Assembly: GCA_947629955.1 (NCBI GenBank)
Contig: CANRFT010000005.1
Coordinates: 1-64,000 of the forward strand
DNA from: an uncultured Oscillospiraceae bacterium
Lineage (GTDB): Bacteria > Bacillota > Clostridia > Oscillospirales > Oscillospiraceae
Length of the DNA: 64,000 nt
Direction: 5' to 3'
Shown here: piece by piece, positions 55,796-64,000 of the stretch
Layout: each line of letters opens with the position of its first letter
How positions within the stretch are numbered: position 1 is the stretch's first letter
Made by a program: the position numbers and the translations under genes
The notes under the pieces: generated by a model
The model's input: the letters and a program-made list of their open reading frames with translations, nothing else
Told to the model about the DNA's origin: nothing
Databases searched by the model: none

Positions 55796-56551
55796 ATGCA
55801 AAAGATGATCATCTCCGGCTGCTGCGGCCACATGGGCCGGGTGGTGGCCGACATCTGCGCCGCCGACCCCGACGTGGAGGTCTCCGCCGGCATCGACCTG
55901 CTGCCCCTGCCCATGGAGGGCTTCCCGGTGTTCCCCTCCCCCGCCGCCTGTGCCGCCGAGGCCGACGCGGTCATCGACTTCTCCCACCCCTCCGCCCTGG
56001 AGCCCCTGCTGGACTTCTGCGTGGGGCGGAAGCTGCCCGTGGTGCTGGCCACCACCGGGTACAGCCCGGAGCAGCTTGCCCTCATCGACAAAGCGGCGGA
56101 GTCCATCCCCGTGTTCCGCTCCGCCAATATGTCCCTGGGGATCAACGTGCTGGTGGACCTGGTACGCCGGGCCGCCTCCCTGCTGGGGAGCGACTACGAC
56201 GTGGAAATCGTGGAGCGCCACCACCGCCGCAAGCTGGACGCCCCCAGCGGCACCGCCCTCATGCTGGCGGACGCCGCCGGCGCCGGCCTGCCCTATGAGC
56301 CGGAGTACGTCTACGACCGGCACTCCGTCCGCAAGGCCCGGGACGGCCGGGAAATCGGCGTGTCCTCTGTCCGGGGCGGCACCATCGTGGGGGACCACAC
56401 CGTCATCTTCGCCGGCAGGGACGAGGTCATCGAGATCAGCCACCACGCCGCCAGCCGGGAGATCTTCGCCAACGGGGCGGTGCAGGCCGCCAAGTTCCTC
56501 ACGACGGTGGATAAGCCGGGGCTGTACAGCATGGCAGACGTAGTGAAATGA
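55796..56551 (+). CDS. dapB: 4-hydroxy-tetrahydrodipicolinate reductase
   Basis: ISGCCGHMGRVV; VERHHRRKLDAPSGTALML. Confidence 0.95.
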   Translation: MQKMIISGCCGHMGRVVADICAADPDVEVSAGIDLLPLPMEGFPVFPSPAACAAEADAVIDFSHPSALEPLLDFCVGRKLPVVLATTGYSPEQLALIDKAAESIPVFRSANMSLGINVLVDLVRRAASLLGSDYDVEIVERHHRRKLDAPSGTALMLADAAGAGLPYEPEYVYDRHSVRKARDGREIGVSSVRGGTIVGDHTVIFAGRDEVIEISHHAASREIFANGAVQAAKFLTTVDKPGLYSMADVVK

Positions 56552-56564
56552 AATAAGCATATTG

Positions 56565-56595
56565 AAAATCGGACGCCTCGCGGCGTCCGATTTTT
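56565..56595. terminator. Bidirectional terminator AAAATCGGACGCC..GGCGTCCGATTTTT
   Basis: Hairpin between convergent dapB and ABC-F gene. Confidence 0.85.
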
Positions 56596-56601
56596 GCCTG
56601 T

Positions 56602-58134
56602 TTATCGCTCTAAGATCATTCCGCCGCCGGTCAGCCGGTACACCCTGTCGCAGACCTCACCGAGATATTTCCTGTCGTGGGAAACCGAAATGACCGTCCC
56701 CCTGTAGTCCCGGAGGGCCTGGCGGATCCGCGGGCCGGAGATCGGGGAGAAGTTCCGTGTGGGCTCGTCCAGGACCAGAACGTTCACCCGCTCCAACGCC
56801 ATGCGGCACAGGATCAGCTTGGCCTTCTGCCCGCCGGACAGCTCGCCGATGGGATGGACCATCTCCTGACGGGCGTACCGAAGACTGCCCAGGTAGGTCC
56901 TGGCACGGGTCCGGCTGTCCACGTCGCCGGCCGGGGCGAGGTAGTCGATGGGCGTCTGCTCCAGCGGAAGGGTTTCACTGTAATCCTGGGACATATATCC
57001 GGCGCGGAGGTCCCGGCGGGACAGGAGCCGGCTGGCGATCTCCCGCAGCAGGGTGGTCTTGCCGGCCCCGTTTCCCCCCACGATGCCGATCTTCTCCCCG
57101 CCCATGACCCGCAGGCGGATATTCCGGGCCAGCAGACGTTCCCCCGCCCGAAGTTCCGGCAAAGACAGGTCCAGCACGATCTTTCCCGCCGGCAGGCATA
57201 CGTCCTCCGGAAAGCTGAGGAACATCGCCATCTCTACCTCCGGCAGTTGGGTCATGTCCGCCGCCTCCCGCTGGAACCGGCGGCCCATGGACAGCACCGC
57301 GTGCATCTTCTTCTTCAGCAGGCGGCCCCCGCCGGGGTCCTTGCGGGAGATGACCTCCTGGGCGTGCTCCACGCTCTGCTGGATCCGTCGGTAACGCTCC
57401 AGCTTTTTGTCATACTCCTCCTTTTCCTTTCTGGCCTGCCGGGTCTGGTATATGATGCCCGCGTCCCGCCGCTGGACATAGTCCCGGTAGCAGAGGCGAT
57501 GGGCGCCGCACCGGGGCGGCCGGCCCTCCCGGGGATGCTCGATGTGGAGCACGGCATTGGCCGTATTTTCGATGAGCGTCTCGTCGTGGGAGATATAGAT
57601 GCAGATCCCGTTATAGTCGTTGATAAAACGCTCCATCCATTGCAGCGTCTCCAGATCCACGTCGCTGGAGGGCTCGTCCAGCAGCAGCGCCGCCGGATGG
57701 GTAAACAGCAGGCGGGCCAGCTGGAGCTTGATCCGCTCCCCGCCGGAGAGCGTTCCCACCGGGCGCTCGGCGTAGAAGGTCTCCGCCGGGAGGCGAAGCT
57801 GACGAGCGATCTCGCTCAACTCCCTGGGCGTCAGTTCAAAAAAGGCGGGCGACGCAGCGCAGAAGTCGTACACGCTTCCAGCCTTCTCCTCTGCCGTCAG
57901 GTCCTGGGCCAGATAGCCCATCACGACGGGGTCGCTGGCGCGCTCGCCGCTCCACTTGCAGTAGGACTCGATCAGGGCGGGATCATAGATCCACTTCAGC
58001 AGCGTGGATTTGCCGTTTCCCTCCTCGCCGATGACCACAGCCTTATCGCCTGGGTGCAGAACAAAGGAAAAATCCTCGATCAGGGTGCGCAGATCCTTGG
58101 TGTGTGTGATAGTCAAATGCTTGATTTGCAGCAT
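56602..58134 (-). CDS. ABC-F family ATPase (ribosome-protection type candidate)
   Basis: Two ABC domains: GEEGNGKSTLLKWIY / LSGGERIKLQLARLLFTHPAALLLDEPSSDVDLETL and GGNGAGKTTLLREI / LSGGQKAKLILCRMALERVNVLVLDEPTRNFSP. Confidence 0.9.
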   Translation of the reverse strand: MLQIKHLTITHTKDLRTLIEDFSFVLHPGDKAVVIGEEGNGKSTLLKWIYDPALIESYCKWSGERASDPVVMGYLAQDLTAEEKAGSVYDFCAASPAFFELTPRELSEIARQLRLPAETFYAERPVGTLSGGERIKLQLARLLFTHPAALLLDEPSSDVDLETLQWMERFINDYNGICIYISHDETLIENTANAVLHIEHPREGRPPRCGAHRLCYRDYVQRRDAGIIYQTRQARKEKEEYDKKLERYRRIQQSVEHAQEVISRKDPGGGRLLKKKMHAVLSMGRRFQREAADMTQLPEVEMAMFLSFPEDVCLPAGKIVLDLSLPELRAGERLLARNIRLRVMGGEKIGIVGGNGAGKTTLLREIASRLLSRRDLRAGYMSQDYSETLPLEQTPIDYLAPAGDVDSRTRARTYLGSLRYARQEMVHPIGELSGGQKAKLILCRMALERVNVLVLDEPTRNFSPISGPRIRQALRDYRGTVISVSHDRKYLGEVCDRVYRLTGGGMILER

Positions 58135-58149
58135 ATGCGTTCTCCTTTC

Positions 58150-58187
58150 CAAAAATAAAGGCCTCTCTCGAACGCGCCGAAAGAGGC
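58150..58187 (-). promoter_or_regulatory. Putative transcription attenuator in ABC-F leader
   Basis: GCCTCTTTCG-GCGCGTT-CGAGAGAGGC then CTTTATTTTT directly ahead of GGAAAGGAG RBS. Confidence 0.7.
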
Positions 58188-58415
58188 AGAGAACGCAAAA
58201 AGGGCGCGCCGAAGCAAAGACGCTCCGGCCAGAACGACCCGGCATCCTCTGACTTTCGGCGACAACGACCGGGCCCACGCCACCGCGTGGACCTGAGGCA
58301 GTGATCCGCTCGAAAATCAAATTCAGCCGTCGATCATTCTTTCATCCCTCTCATGATTTGTAACTTCAATATAACACGGGCCAAACCCTTTGTCAACGGT
58401 CACTCGATATAGCGA

Positions 58416-58443
58416 AACCCGGACGCCTCTCGGCGTCCGGGTT
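58416..58443. terminator. Hairpin AACCCGGACGCC..GGCGTCCGGGTT
   Basis: Stem-loop read directly downstream of 58458 gene stop. Confidence 0.7.
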
Positions 58444-58457
58444 CTTAATACATACGA

Positions 58458-59333
58458 TCAGTTGACGAAGGAATCCAGCACCCGGAAGAACACGCCCTCG
58501 TAGTCGGCGTGGGGATCTTCCAGGTCGAGCACGCGCCCCTCAGTCAGCTCGTTTTTCGCGTCGAGCTGGTCGACCTGGGTATCAGTGGCCTCCAGATAAT
58601 ACGACACGCCATCGTGAACGAAGCTGGTCCGATACTCCTTCACCGGATATCCCCATGTGTCATACTCATTTACCCCGTAATAGACCACAGTACCATCAGG
58701 AAGCGTGTACGGGTGGTTCAGTGATTCGTCCAGGGTGCGCGTCACGGAACTCACCGCGCCCTCTCCGTTTTCAGCCATTTCGACGGCGGCGGACAGGCTT
58801 ACCGTCACCCCGTCCACGATATGCGCTCTGTAAAAGTTCATGCCGTCCCAATAATAGGTCGCGTTATAGCATTGCAGGGGCCAGTAGTTGGCGGGCTCCG
58901 CGGTGTCCAGCAGATTGTTGTCAATCAGGTCTACTCCGATGTGCTCCTGGATCTCTTTCCAACTGCCCATGCCCTCCTGCCGCGTCTCACCCTTGGGGAG
59001 GCTGTTCATGATCTTCAACGCCTCGTCAGACACCTCATCGGGACCAAACTGCTTCACATTGAAGGTCATGGTCATCCGTCCGTCCCCATGGCTCTCAGCG
59101 AACACGCCGGGGTCCGTTGCATTCAGATGGAACGGCCAATTGCCACCGGTGAGCGCACTGGCTGCGAATGCCGTCCCCACCAGCGCCAGGCAGGCGCAGG
59201 CGGCAATCAGCGCCGTTTTCAAAACCGATCTTTTTTTCATGTGTTTCTCCTTTCTTCCCACCGTGCCGGCGGCCTTGACGATAAAGTCGTCGTCCAGCAG
59301 TCCGGCCAGCTCTGTCAGTTTCCTGTCGTTCAT
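58458..59333 (-). CDS. Membrane-anchored protein encoded with ECF sigma (candidate anti-sigma or effector)
   Basis: Single TM after ~35 aa (KKRSVLKTALIAACACLALVGTAFA); ATGA overlap with sigma gene. Confidence 0.7.
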   Translation of the reverse strand: MNDRKLTELAGLLDDDFIVKAAGTVGRKEKHMKKRSVLKTALIAACACLALVGTAFAASALTGGNWPFHLNATDPGVFAESHGDGRMTMTFNVKQFGPDEVSDEALKIMNSLPKGETRQEGMGSWKEIQEHIGVDLIDNNLLDTAEPANYWPLQCYNATYYWDGMNFYRAHIVDGVTVSLSAAVEMAENGEGAVSSVTRTLDESLNHPYTLPDGTVVYYGVNEYDTWGYPVKEYRTSFVHDGVSYYLEATDTQVDQLDAKNELTEGRVLDLEDPHADYEGVFFRVLDSFVN

Positions 59334-59875
59334 ACGATCACATCCCTTTCCTGCAAATACCGCTTCAGCCGCCCTTTCAGCTTGTAGAGGGTATCCGACA
59401 CCCGCAGGGGACTGACGCCCAGATCTTTGGCGATCTCCCCCGGCTCGTCCCCCATGAAGTAGCGGCGGGTGAACATGACCTGCTCCCGCTCCGGGCGTGA
59501 ACGGAGGAAGTCGTTGATGAGCCGGGCGGTCTCGGCGGCCTCCAGCCGGTCGGCGGCATTGTCCGGCACGGAGGGTTCCGCCTCGGTCAAATCTTTCTCT
59601 CCGCTCCGCTTGTCCCTGGTGTTGTCCCGGAGGCGGGTAATGGCCCTGTTTCGGGCGATGCGGAGGGTGTAGGCCAGCAGGCTCTTGGGTACCTGTGGCG
59701 GCACGGTGCGCCACACGGCGAAGATGGCGTCGCTGGCCACCTCCTCCGCGTCCTCCTGATTTCTCAGGATATTTCCGGCCACCCGGCGGCACAGGCCGCC
59801 GTACTTGGCCTCCAGCTCCGCCGCCGCCCGCTGGTCCCGGTCCAGGAACAGCTTGACGATCTCCCGGTCCTCCAT
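59330..59875 (-). CDS. RNA polymerase sigma-70 family (ECF) factor
   Basis: AEEVASDAIFAVWRTVP; LRIARNRAITRLRD; YFMGDEPGEIAKDLGVSPLRVSDTLYKLKGRLK. Confidence 0.9.
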   Translation of the reverse strand: MEDREIVKLFLDRDQRAAAELEAKYGGLCRRVAGNILRNQEDAEEVASDAIFAVWRTVPPQVPKSLLAYTLRIARNRAITRLRDNTRDKRSGEKDLTEAEPSVPDNAADRLEAAETARLINDFLRSRPEREQVMFTRRYFMGDEPGEIAKDLGVSPLRVSDTLYKLKGRLKRYLQERDVIV

Positions 59876-59950
59876 GCCCCACCTCCTCTCGCGTTTGAGC
59901 GCTCTCACTGAGTAAGACGCTCTTTTGTCCTCAATCTCGCCGCTGGGCAC

Positions 59951-59984
59951 AAAAAATCGGACGCTTTTTCAGCGTCCGATTTTT
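59951..59984 (-). terminator. Terminator of tyrS AAAAATCGGACGCT..AGCGTCCGATTTTTT
   Basis: Hairpin plus T tract. Confidence 0.85.
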
Positions 59985-59995
59985 GATGTCCGGTT

Positions 59996-61219
59996 TTAGG
60001 CCAGCACCGCCCGGTGGAACACCTTTTTCCCCTTCTTGATGACCAGCCCGCCCTCAAAGGCGGCCTTGTCATAGTAGAGGTTGGGGTCGGTGACCTTGGC
60101 GTCGTTGACGGACACGCCCCCCTGCTGGATCAGTCGGCGGGCCTCGCCGTTGGAGGCGGCCAGGCCGCACTTGACCATCAGAGCCAGCACACCGATCTTC
60201 CCGTCGGCAAAGTCAGCGTCGGTGAGGGCGGTGGAGGGCATATCGCCGTTGTCCCCGCCGCCGCCGAAGAGGGCGCGGGCCGCGGCCTGGGCCTTGTCTG
60301 CCTCCTCCCTGCCGTGGACCATGTTGGTCAGCTCCCAGGCCAGGATCTCCTTGGCACGGTTGAGGTCGCTGCCCTCCCACTTGTCCATCTCCTCGATCTG
60401 CTCCAGGGGGATGAAGGTGAGGATGCGGATGCACTTCATCACGTCGGCGTCGCCAATGTTCCGCCAGTACTGGTAGAAGTCGTAGGGGCTGGTCTTGTTG
60501 GGATCCAGCCAGACGGCGTTGCCGGCGGTCTTGCCCATCTTGTTGCCGTTGGAGTCGGTGAGCAGGGTGATGGTCATGGCGTGGGCGTCCTTGCCCAGCT
60601 TCCGGCGGATCAGCTCGGTGCCGCCCAGCATATTGCTCCACTGGTCGTTGCCGCCGAACTGCATGTTGCAGCCGTAGTGCTGGAACAGATGGTAGAAGTC
60701 GTAGGACTGCATGATCATATAGTTGAACTCCAGGAAGGACAGGCCCCGCTCCATGCGCTGTTTGTAGCACTCGGCCCGGAGCATGTTGTTCACGGAGAAG
60801 CAGGCGCCCACCTCCCGGAGCAGATCCACATAGTTCAGGTCCAGCAGCCAGTCGGCGTTGTTGACCATCTGGGCCTTGCCCTCGCCGAACTCGATAAAGC
60901 GCTCCATCTGGCGTTTAAAACACTCGGCGTTGTGGTCGATGTTCTCCTTGGTGAGCATCTTGCGCATGTCGGTGCGGCCGGAGGGGTCGCCGATCATGGT
61001 GGTGCCGCCGCCGATGAGGGCGATGGGCTTGTTGCCCGCCTGCTGGAGGCGCTTCATCAGGGTCAGGGTGACAAAGTGGCCGGCGGTGAGGCTGTCGGCG
61101 GTGCAGTCAAAGCCGATGTAGAAGGTGGCCTTGCCCTGGTTGATCATGTTTTTGATCTCGTTCTCGTCGGTGACCTGGGCGATGAGGCCGCGGGCCACCA
61201 GTTCGTCGTATAACTGCAT
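59996..61219 (-). CDS. tyrS: Tyrosine--tRNA ligase
   Basis: FYIGFDCTADSLTAGHFVTL; KMGKTAGNAVWLDPNKTSPYDFYQYW; C-term S4 domain. Confidence 0.95.
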   Translation of the reverse strand: MQLYDELVARGLIAQVTDENEIKNMINQGKATFYIGFDCTADSLTAGHFVTLTLMKRLQQAGNKPIALIGGGTTMIGDPSGRTDMRKMLTKENIDHNAECFKRQMERFIEFGEGKAQMVNNADWLLDLNYVDLLREVGACFSVNNMLRAECYKQRMERGLSFLEFNYMIMQSYDFYHLFQHYGCNMQFGGNDQWSNMLGGTELIRRKLGKDAHAMTITLLTDSNGNKMGKTAGNAVWLDPNKTSPYDFYQYWRNIGDADVMKCIRILTFIPLEQIEEMDKWEGSDLNRAKEILAWELTNMVHGREEADKAQAAARALFGGGGDNGDMPSTALTDADFADGKIGVLALMVKCGLAASNGEARRLIQQGGVSVNDAKVTDPNLYYDKAAFEGGLVIKKGKKVFHRAVLA

Positions 61220-61240
61220 GATATATACTCTCCTTATCGG

Positions 61241-61864
61241 TTATTGTCCGTTTTTCGGGGTGAGGATCAGCACTTGCCCGGGTGTGTCCTCCGTCAATGT
61301 GAGTGTGTCTCCGCCGCGCTCCACCGCCGGAAACAGCTTCGTGAAGTCGTCCAGAGGCGCGATGACGTCGAAGCCGCCGAACTGACTGCGGTAGTGCATG
61401 GGCACCGTGACTCGGGGCCGGACCTTGTCCACGATCTCTTTCGCCTGGACGGCGTCGATGGTGAAGAACCCGCCCACGGGGATCATCAGGCAGTCCACCC
61501 CGGACAGTCTCTCATACTCCGCCTCGGTGGGCAGCCGGCCCAGGTCTCCCAGATGGGCCACCCGGAGCGCGCCGAACCGGAAGACGCGTACGGTGTTCTT
61601 GCCCCGCTTGGCGCCGCCCACGTCGTCGTGGTCGGTGTCCAGCTCCTCCAGTTCAAAGGCGGGGGCGGCGGGCTTGAGGGTCACGCCGCCGGTAAAGCCA
61701 TGGTCGTGGTGGAAATGGCTGCAATAGACGAACTCCGCCTCCAGCCGCACGTTTTTGAGCCCCGGCACCGAGCCGTCCTCGTAGGGGTCCAATACGATCC
61801 GCTGGCCCCGGTATCGAAACTCGAAGCAGGAGTGGCCGATATAGGTAATTTGCACCTCTTCCAT
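61241..61864 (-). CDS. MBL-fold metal-dependent hydrolase (UPF0173-like)
   Basis: ITYIGHSCFEFRYRGQRIVLDPY; SHFHHDHGF; VPMHYRSQFG. Confidence 0.88.
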   Translation of the reverse strand: MEEVQITYIGHSCFEFRYRGQRIVLDPYEDGSVPGLKNVRLEAEFVYCSHFHHDHGFTGGVTLKPAAPAFELEELDTDHDDVGGAKRGKNTVRVFRFGALRVAHLGDLGRLPTEAEYERLSGVDCLMIPVGGFFTIDAVQAKEIVDKVRPRVTVPMHYRSQFGGFDVIAPLDDFTKLFPAVERGGDTLTLTEDTPGQVLILTPKNGQ

Positions 61865-61972
61865 GGGCGATCCCTCCAAAATTTGATCCATCGCATCATA
61901 TCACAGCGGGACGATGCTGTCAAACCTTTTGTCCCTCCGCCGGCGGACGCGGAATATATGTCAAAAATATAT

Positions 61973-62001
61973 TTGCAAAAAACGCCACGACGTGCTATCA
62001 T
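61973..62001 (+). promoter_or_regulatory. Sigma-A promoter TTGCAA-N17-TATCAT upstream of degV
   Basis: Near-consensus boxes, 17-bp spacer. Confidence 0.55.
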
Positions 62002-62054
62002 ACATGGAAAGACAGACCGCCTCCGCGGCCGAAAGATTTGGAGGTTTCCCCGCC

Positions 62055-62930
62055 ATGAGCGACTATATCATCATCACCGATTCATCCGCCGATCTGCCTG
62101 ACTCCATGGTCAAGGAGCTGGAGGTGGAGGTCCTTCCCCTGGCCTTCACCATCGACGGCAAGACCTATCTCAACTATCCCGACAACCGGGAGATGACCCC
62201 CGACGAGCTGACCCGCCGGCAGAAGGCGGGCTCCATGGCCACCACCAACGCCGTCAACGTGGGCCAGGCCGCGGAGGTCTTTGAGCCCCATCTGAAGGCC
62301 GGGAAGGACGTGCTGGTGCTGGGCTTTTCCTCCGGCCTGTCCACCACCTGCAACTCCTACCTGATCGCGGCGGAGGCCCTGCGGGAGCAGTACCCCGAGC
62401 GAAAGCTCTATGTGGTGGACACCCTCTGCGCCTCCATGGGCCAGGGCCTGCTGGTCTACCTGGCCGCCAAGTTCAAGGCCGCCGGCAAGACCATCGAGGA
62501 GGTCCGGGACTGGACGGAGGAGGCCAAGTTCCATCTGTGCCACTGGTTCACCGTCAACGACCTGTTCTTCCTCAAAAAGGGCGGCCGGGTGTCCGCCGCC
62601 ACCGCCGTGGTGGGCACCATGCTCCAGATCAAGCCCATCCTCCACGTGGACGATGAGGGCCACCTGATCAAGGTGACCACCGCCCGGGGCCGCAAGGCCT
62701 CCCTTGCCGGCCTGCTGGACAAGATGGCCGAGCTGGCCGACCCCGATCCCGCCGGCCAGGTGGTGTTCATCAGCCACACCGACTCCTACGCGGAGGCGGA
62801 GCAGCTGGCCGCCGACATCAAGGCCCGCTTCGGCGTCAAGGAGGTCGTCATCAACCACATCGGGCCGGTCATCGCCGCCCACACCGGCCCCGGCTGCATG
62901 GCCCTGTTCTTCCTGGGCAAGCACCGCTGA
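62055..62930 (+). CDS. DegV family fatty-acid-binding protein
   Basis: MSDYIIITDSSADLPDSMV; GFSSGLSTTCNSYLIAAE; NHIGPVIAAHTGPGCMALFFLG. Confidence 0.93.
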   Translation: MSDYIIITDSSADLPDSMVKELEVEVLPLAFTIDGKTYLNYPDNREMTPDELTRRQKAGSMATTNAVNVGQAAEVFEPHLKAGKDVLVLGFSSGLSTTCNSYLIAAEALREQYPERKLYVVDTLCASMGQGLLVYLAAKFKAAGKTIEEVRDWTEEAKFHLCHWFTVNDLFFLKKGGRVSAATAVVGTMLQIKPILHVDDEGHLIKVTTARGRKASLAGLLDKMAELADPDPAGQVVFISHTDSYAEAEQLAADIKARFGVKEVVINHIGPVIAAHTGPGCMALFFLGKHR

Positions 62931-62973
62931 CCTGTCCGGCAGTTCGAATACAAACCGTAAGGGAGGAACGATT

Positions 62974-63687
62974 ATGAAAGCCCTGCGCGCAAATCTCGGA
63001 TATATCATCCTCTGCCTCGTGGAGTTGGCCATCGGCGTCATCCTGCTGATCGACCCGGACCGCTTTACCAGAGCGGTGCTGTTCCTCGTGGGCGCGGTGC
63101 TGCTGGTGGCCGGCGTGGTCTGCGTCATCCGCTACTTCATCACATCCCCTGAACTGGCCGCCATGGAGAAAAACCTCGCCATTGGCCTGCTGTGCCTGAT
63201 CGCCGGCGCCCTGTTCGTGTTCCGCAACAGCCTGTTCCCCTCCCTCACCCACATCTACGGCATCGCGCTGCTGATCGTGGGTGCGATGAAGTTCCAGCAG
63301 GGCATCGACCGGCTCCGCTTCCACATGCCCTACTGGTATCTCACGGTGCTCAACGCCCTGATCGCCCTGGTCATCAGCGTGCTGATCCTGCTCGACCCCT
63401 TCAAGGCCCTGGAGATGCTGTGGCGGGTGGTGGCCATCGCGCTGATCGTGGAGGCCGTCCTGGATCTGGCCGCCATCATCACCGGCCTCAAGGCCGGACC
63501 CACACCTGTCAGCGGCCCGCCTCTGGGCCAGGTGCCCGAACGGTTCACCAAGGGCGGCGGCGCGGCTGCCTCCGCCGCGCCCGACCCGGATTTCCAGCCC
63601 GTCGCCAATGAGGCCGCGAAGCCCGCCGCTCCCGCCCCCTACACCCCGGAGGATATGAAGCCTGTCTCCCCCGACGAAAAGAAGTAA
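62974..63687 (+). CDS. HdeD/DUF308 family membrane protein
   Basis: Six hydrophobic segments, paired GxxLLxxP-type repeats; RBS gggagg. Confidence 0.8.
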   Translation: MKALRANLGYIILCLVELAIGVILLIDPDRFTRAVLFLVGAVLLVAGVVCVIRYFITSPELAAMEKNLAIGLLCLIAGALFVFRNSLFPSLTHIYGIALLIVGAMKFQQGIDRLRFHMPYWYLTVLNALIALVISVLILLDPFKALEMLWRVVAIALIVEAVLDLAAIITGLKAGPTPVSGPPLGQVPERFTKGGGAAASAAPDPDFQPVANEAAKPAAPAPYTPEDMKPVSPDEKK

Positions 63688-63698
63688 GCCGCATCACG

Positions 63699-63731
63699 AC
63701 GAAAGCCCCGCCGGCCGGCGGGGCTTTCTCT
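63699..63731. terminator. Terminator GAAAGCCCCGCCGG..CCGGCGGGGCTTTC
   Basis: Hairpin between convergent genes. Confidence 0.85.
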
Positions 63732-63741
63732 TATGCTTGAT

Positions 63742-64000
63742 TCAGTCCAGGATGCCGAAGTGCCGCAGGGCCTGGCAGACCCCGTCCTCCTGCACGGAGC
63801 CGGTGACGTAGTCCGCCATGGCCTTGACGCGGTCCACCCCGTTGCCCATGCACACGCTGAGGCCCGCCATGGACAGCACCACATCGTCGTTCTCCCCGTC
63901 GCCGAAGGCCATGATCTCCTCCCGCCCCAGGCCGAACCGCTCCATGGTGGCCCGGACGCCGTCGGCCTTACGGCCCCCTTTGGGCATGATGTCCACTCCC
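63742..64000 (-). CDS. Cof-type HAD-IIB hydrolase, C-terminal part (truncated by window end)
   Basis: DIMPKGGRKADGVRATMERFGLGREEIMAFGDGENDDVVLSMAG. Confidence 0.9.
   Translation of the reverse strand, partial: GVDIMPKGGRKADGVRATMERFGLGREEIMAFGDGENDDVVLSMAGLSVCMGNGVDRVKAMADYVTGSVQEDGVCQALRHFGILD

Noticed and set aside
54851-56560. 569-aa minus-strand ORF
   Set aside because: Antisense shadow of dapA/dapB
1-64000. CRISPR arrays
   Set aside because: No regularly spaced 25-40 bp direct repeats with unique spacers found; the 10-bp repeats near 42.4 kb are contiguous and too short

Overview
Chromosomal segment of a high-GC, spore-forming Clostridia (the gene content suggests an Oscillospiraceae-type gut bacterium; this is inference). 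Most of the window is dense housekeeping sequence: glycolysis (pfp, fba), leucine biosynthesis, a large minus-strand block (ispH-rpsA fusion, plsC, cmk, scpA/B, rnc, acpP, plsX, trmFO, topA, dprA, trmH), lysS/greA, yajC/tgt/queA, asd-dapA-dapB, tyrS, plus sporulation genes, a tRNA-Arg and many intrinsic terminators. The standout is an AT-rich island (~42.46-45.73 kb) bounded by a 29-bp near-perfect direct repeat. It carries an RnlA/RnlB-type toxin-antitoxin (RNase LS family) whose toxin is fused at its N-terminus to a complete RNase HI module (hybrid-binding domain plus DEDD catalytic domain). RNase HI is reported as an in-trans activator of E. coli RnlA, so this looks like a single-chain, self-activating toxin or anti-phage system. 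The island also has a membrane protein divergent from an XRE regulator, a truncated coupled upstream reading frame, an outward-facing consensus promoter and two clusters of 10-bp direct repeats beside its left border. Other points of interest: an XRE protein with a glycine-centred pentapeptide repeat tail, an orphan tyrosine recombinase with an AT-hook next to a perfect 13-bp inverted repeat, a putative attenuator ahead of an ABC-F gene, and a second RelE-type TA pair.
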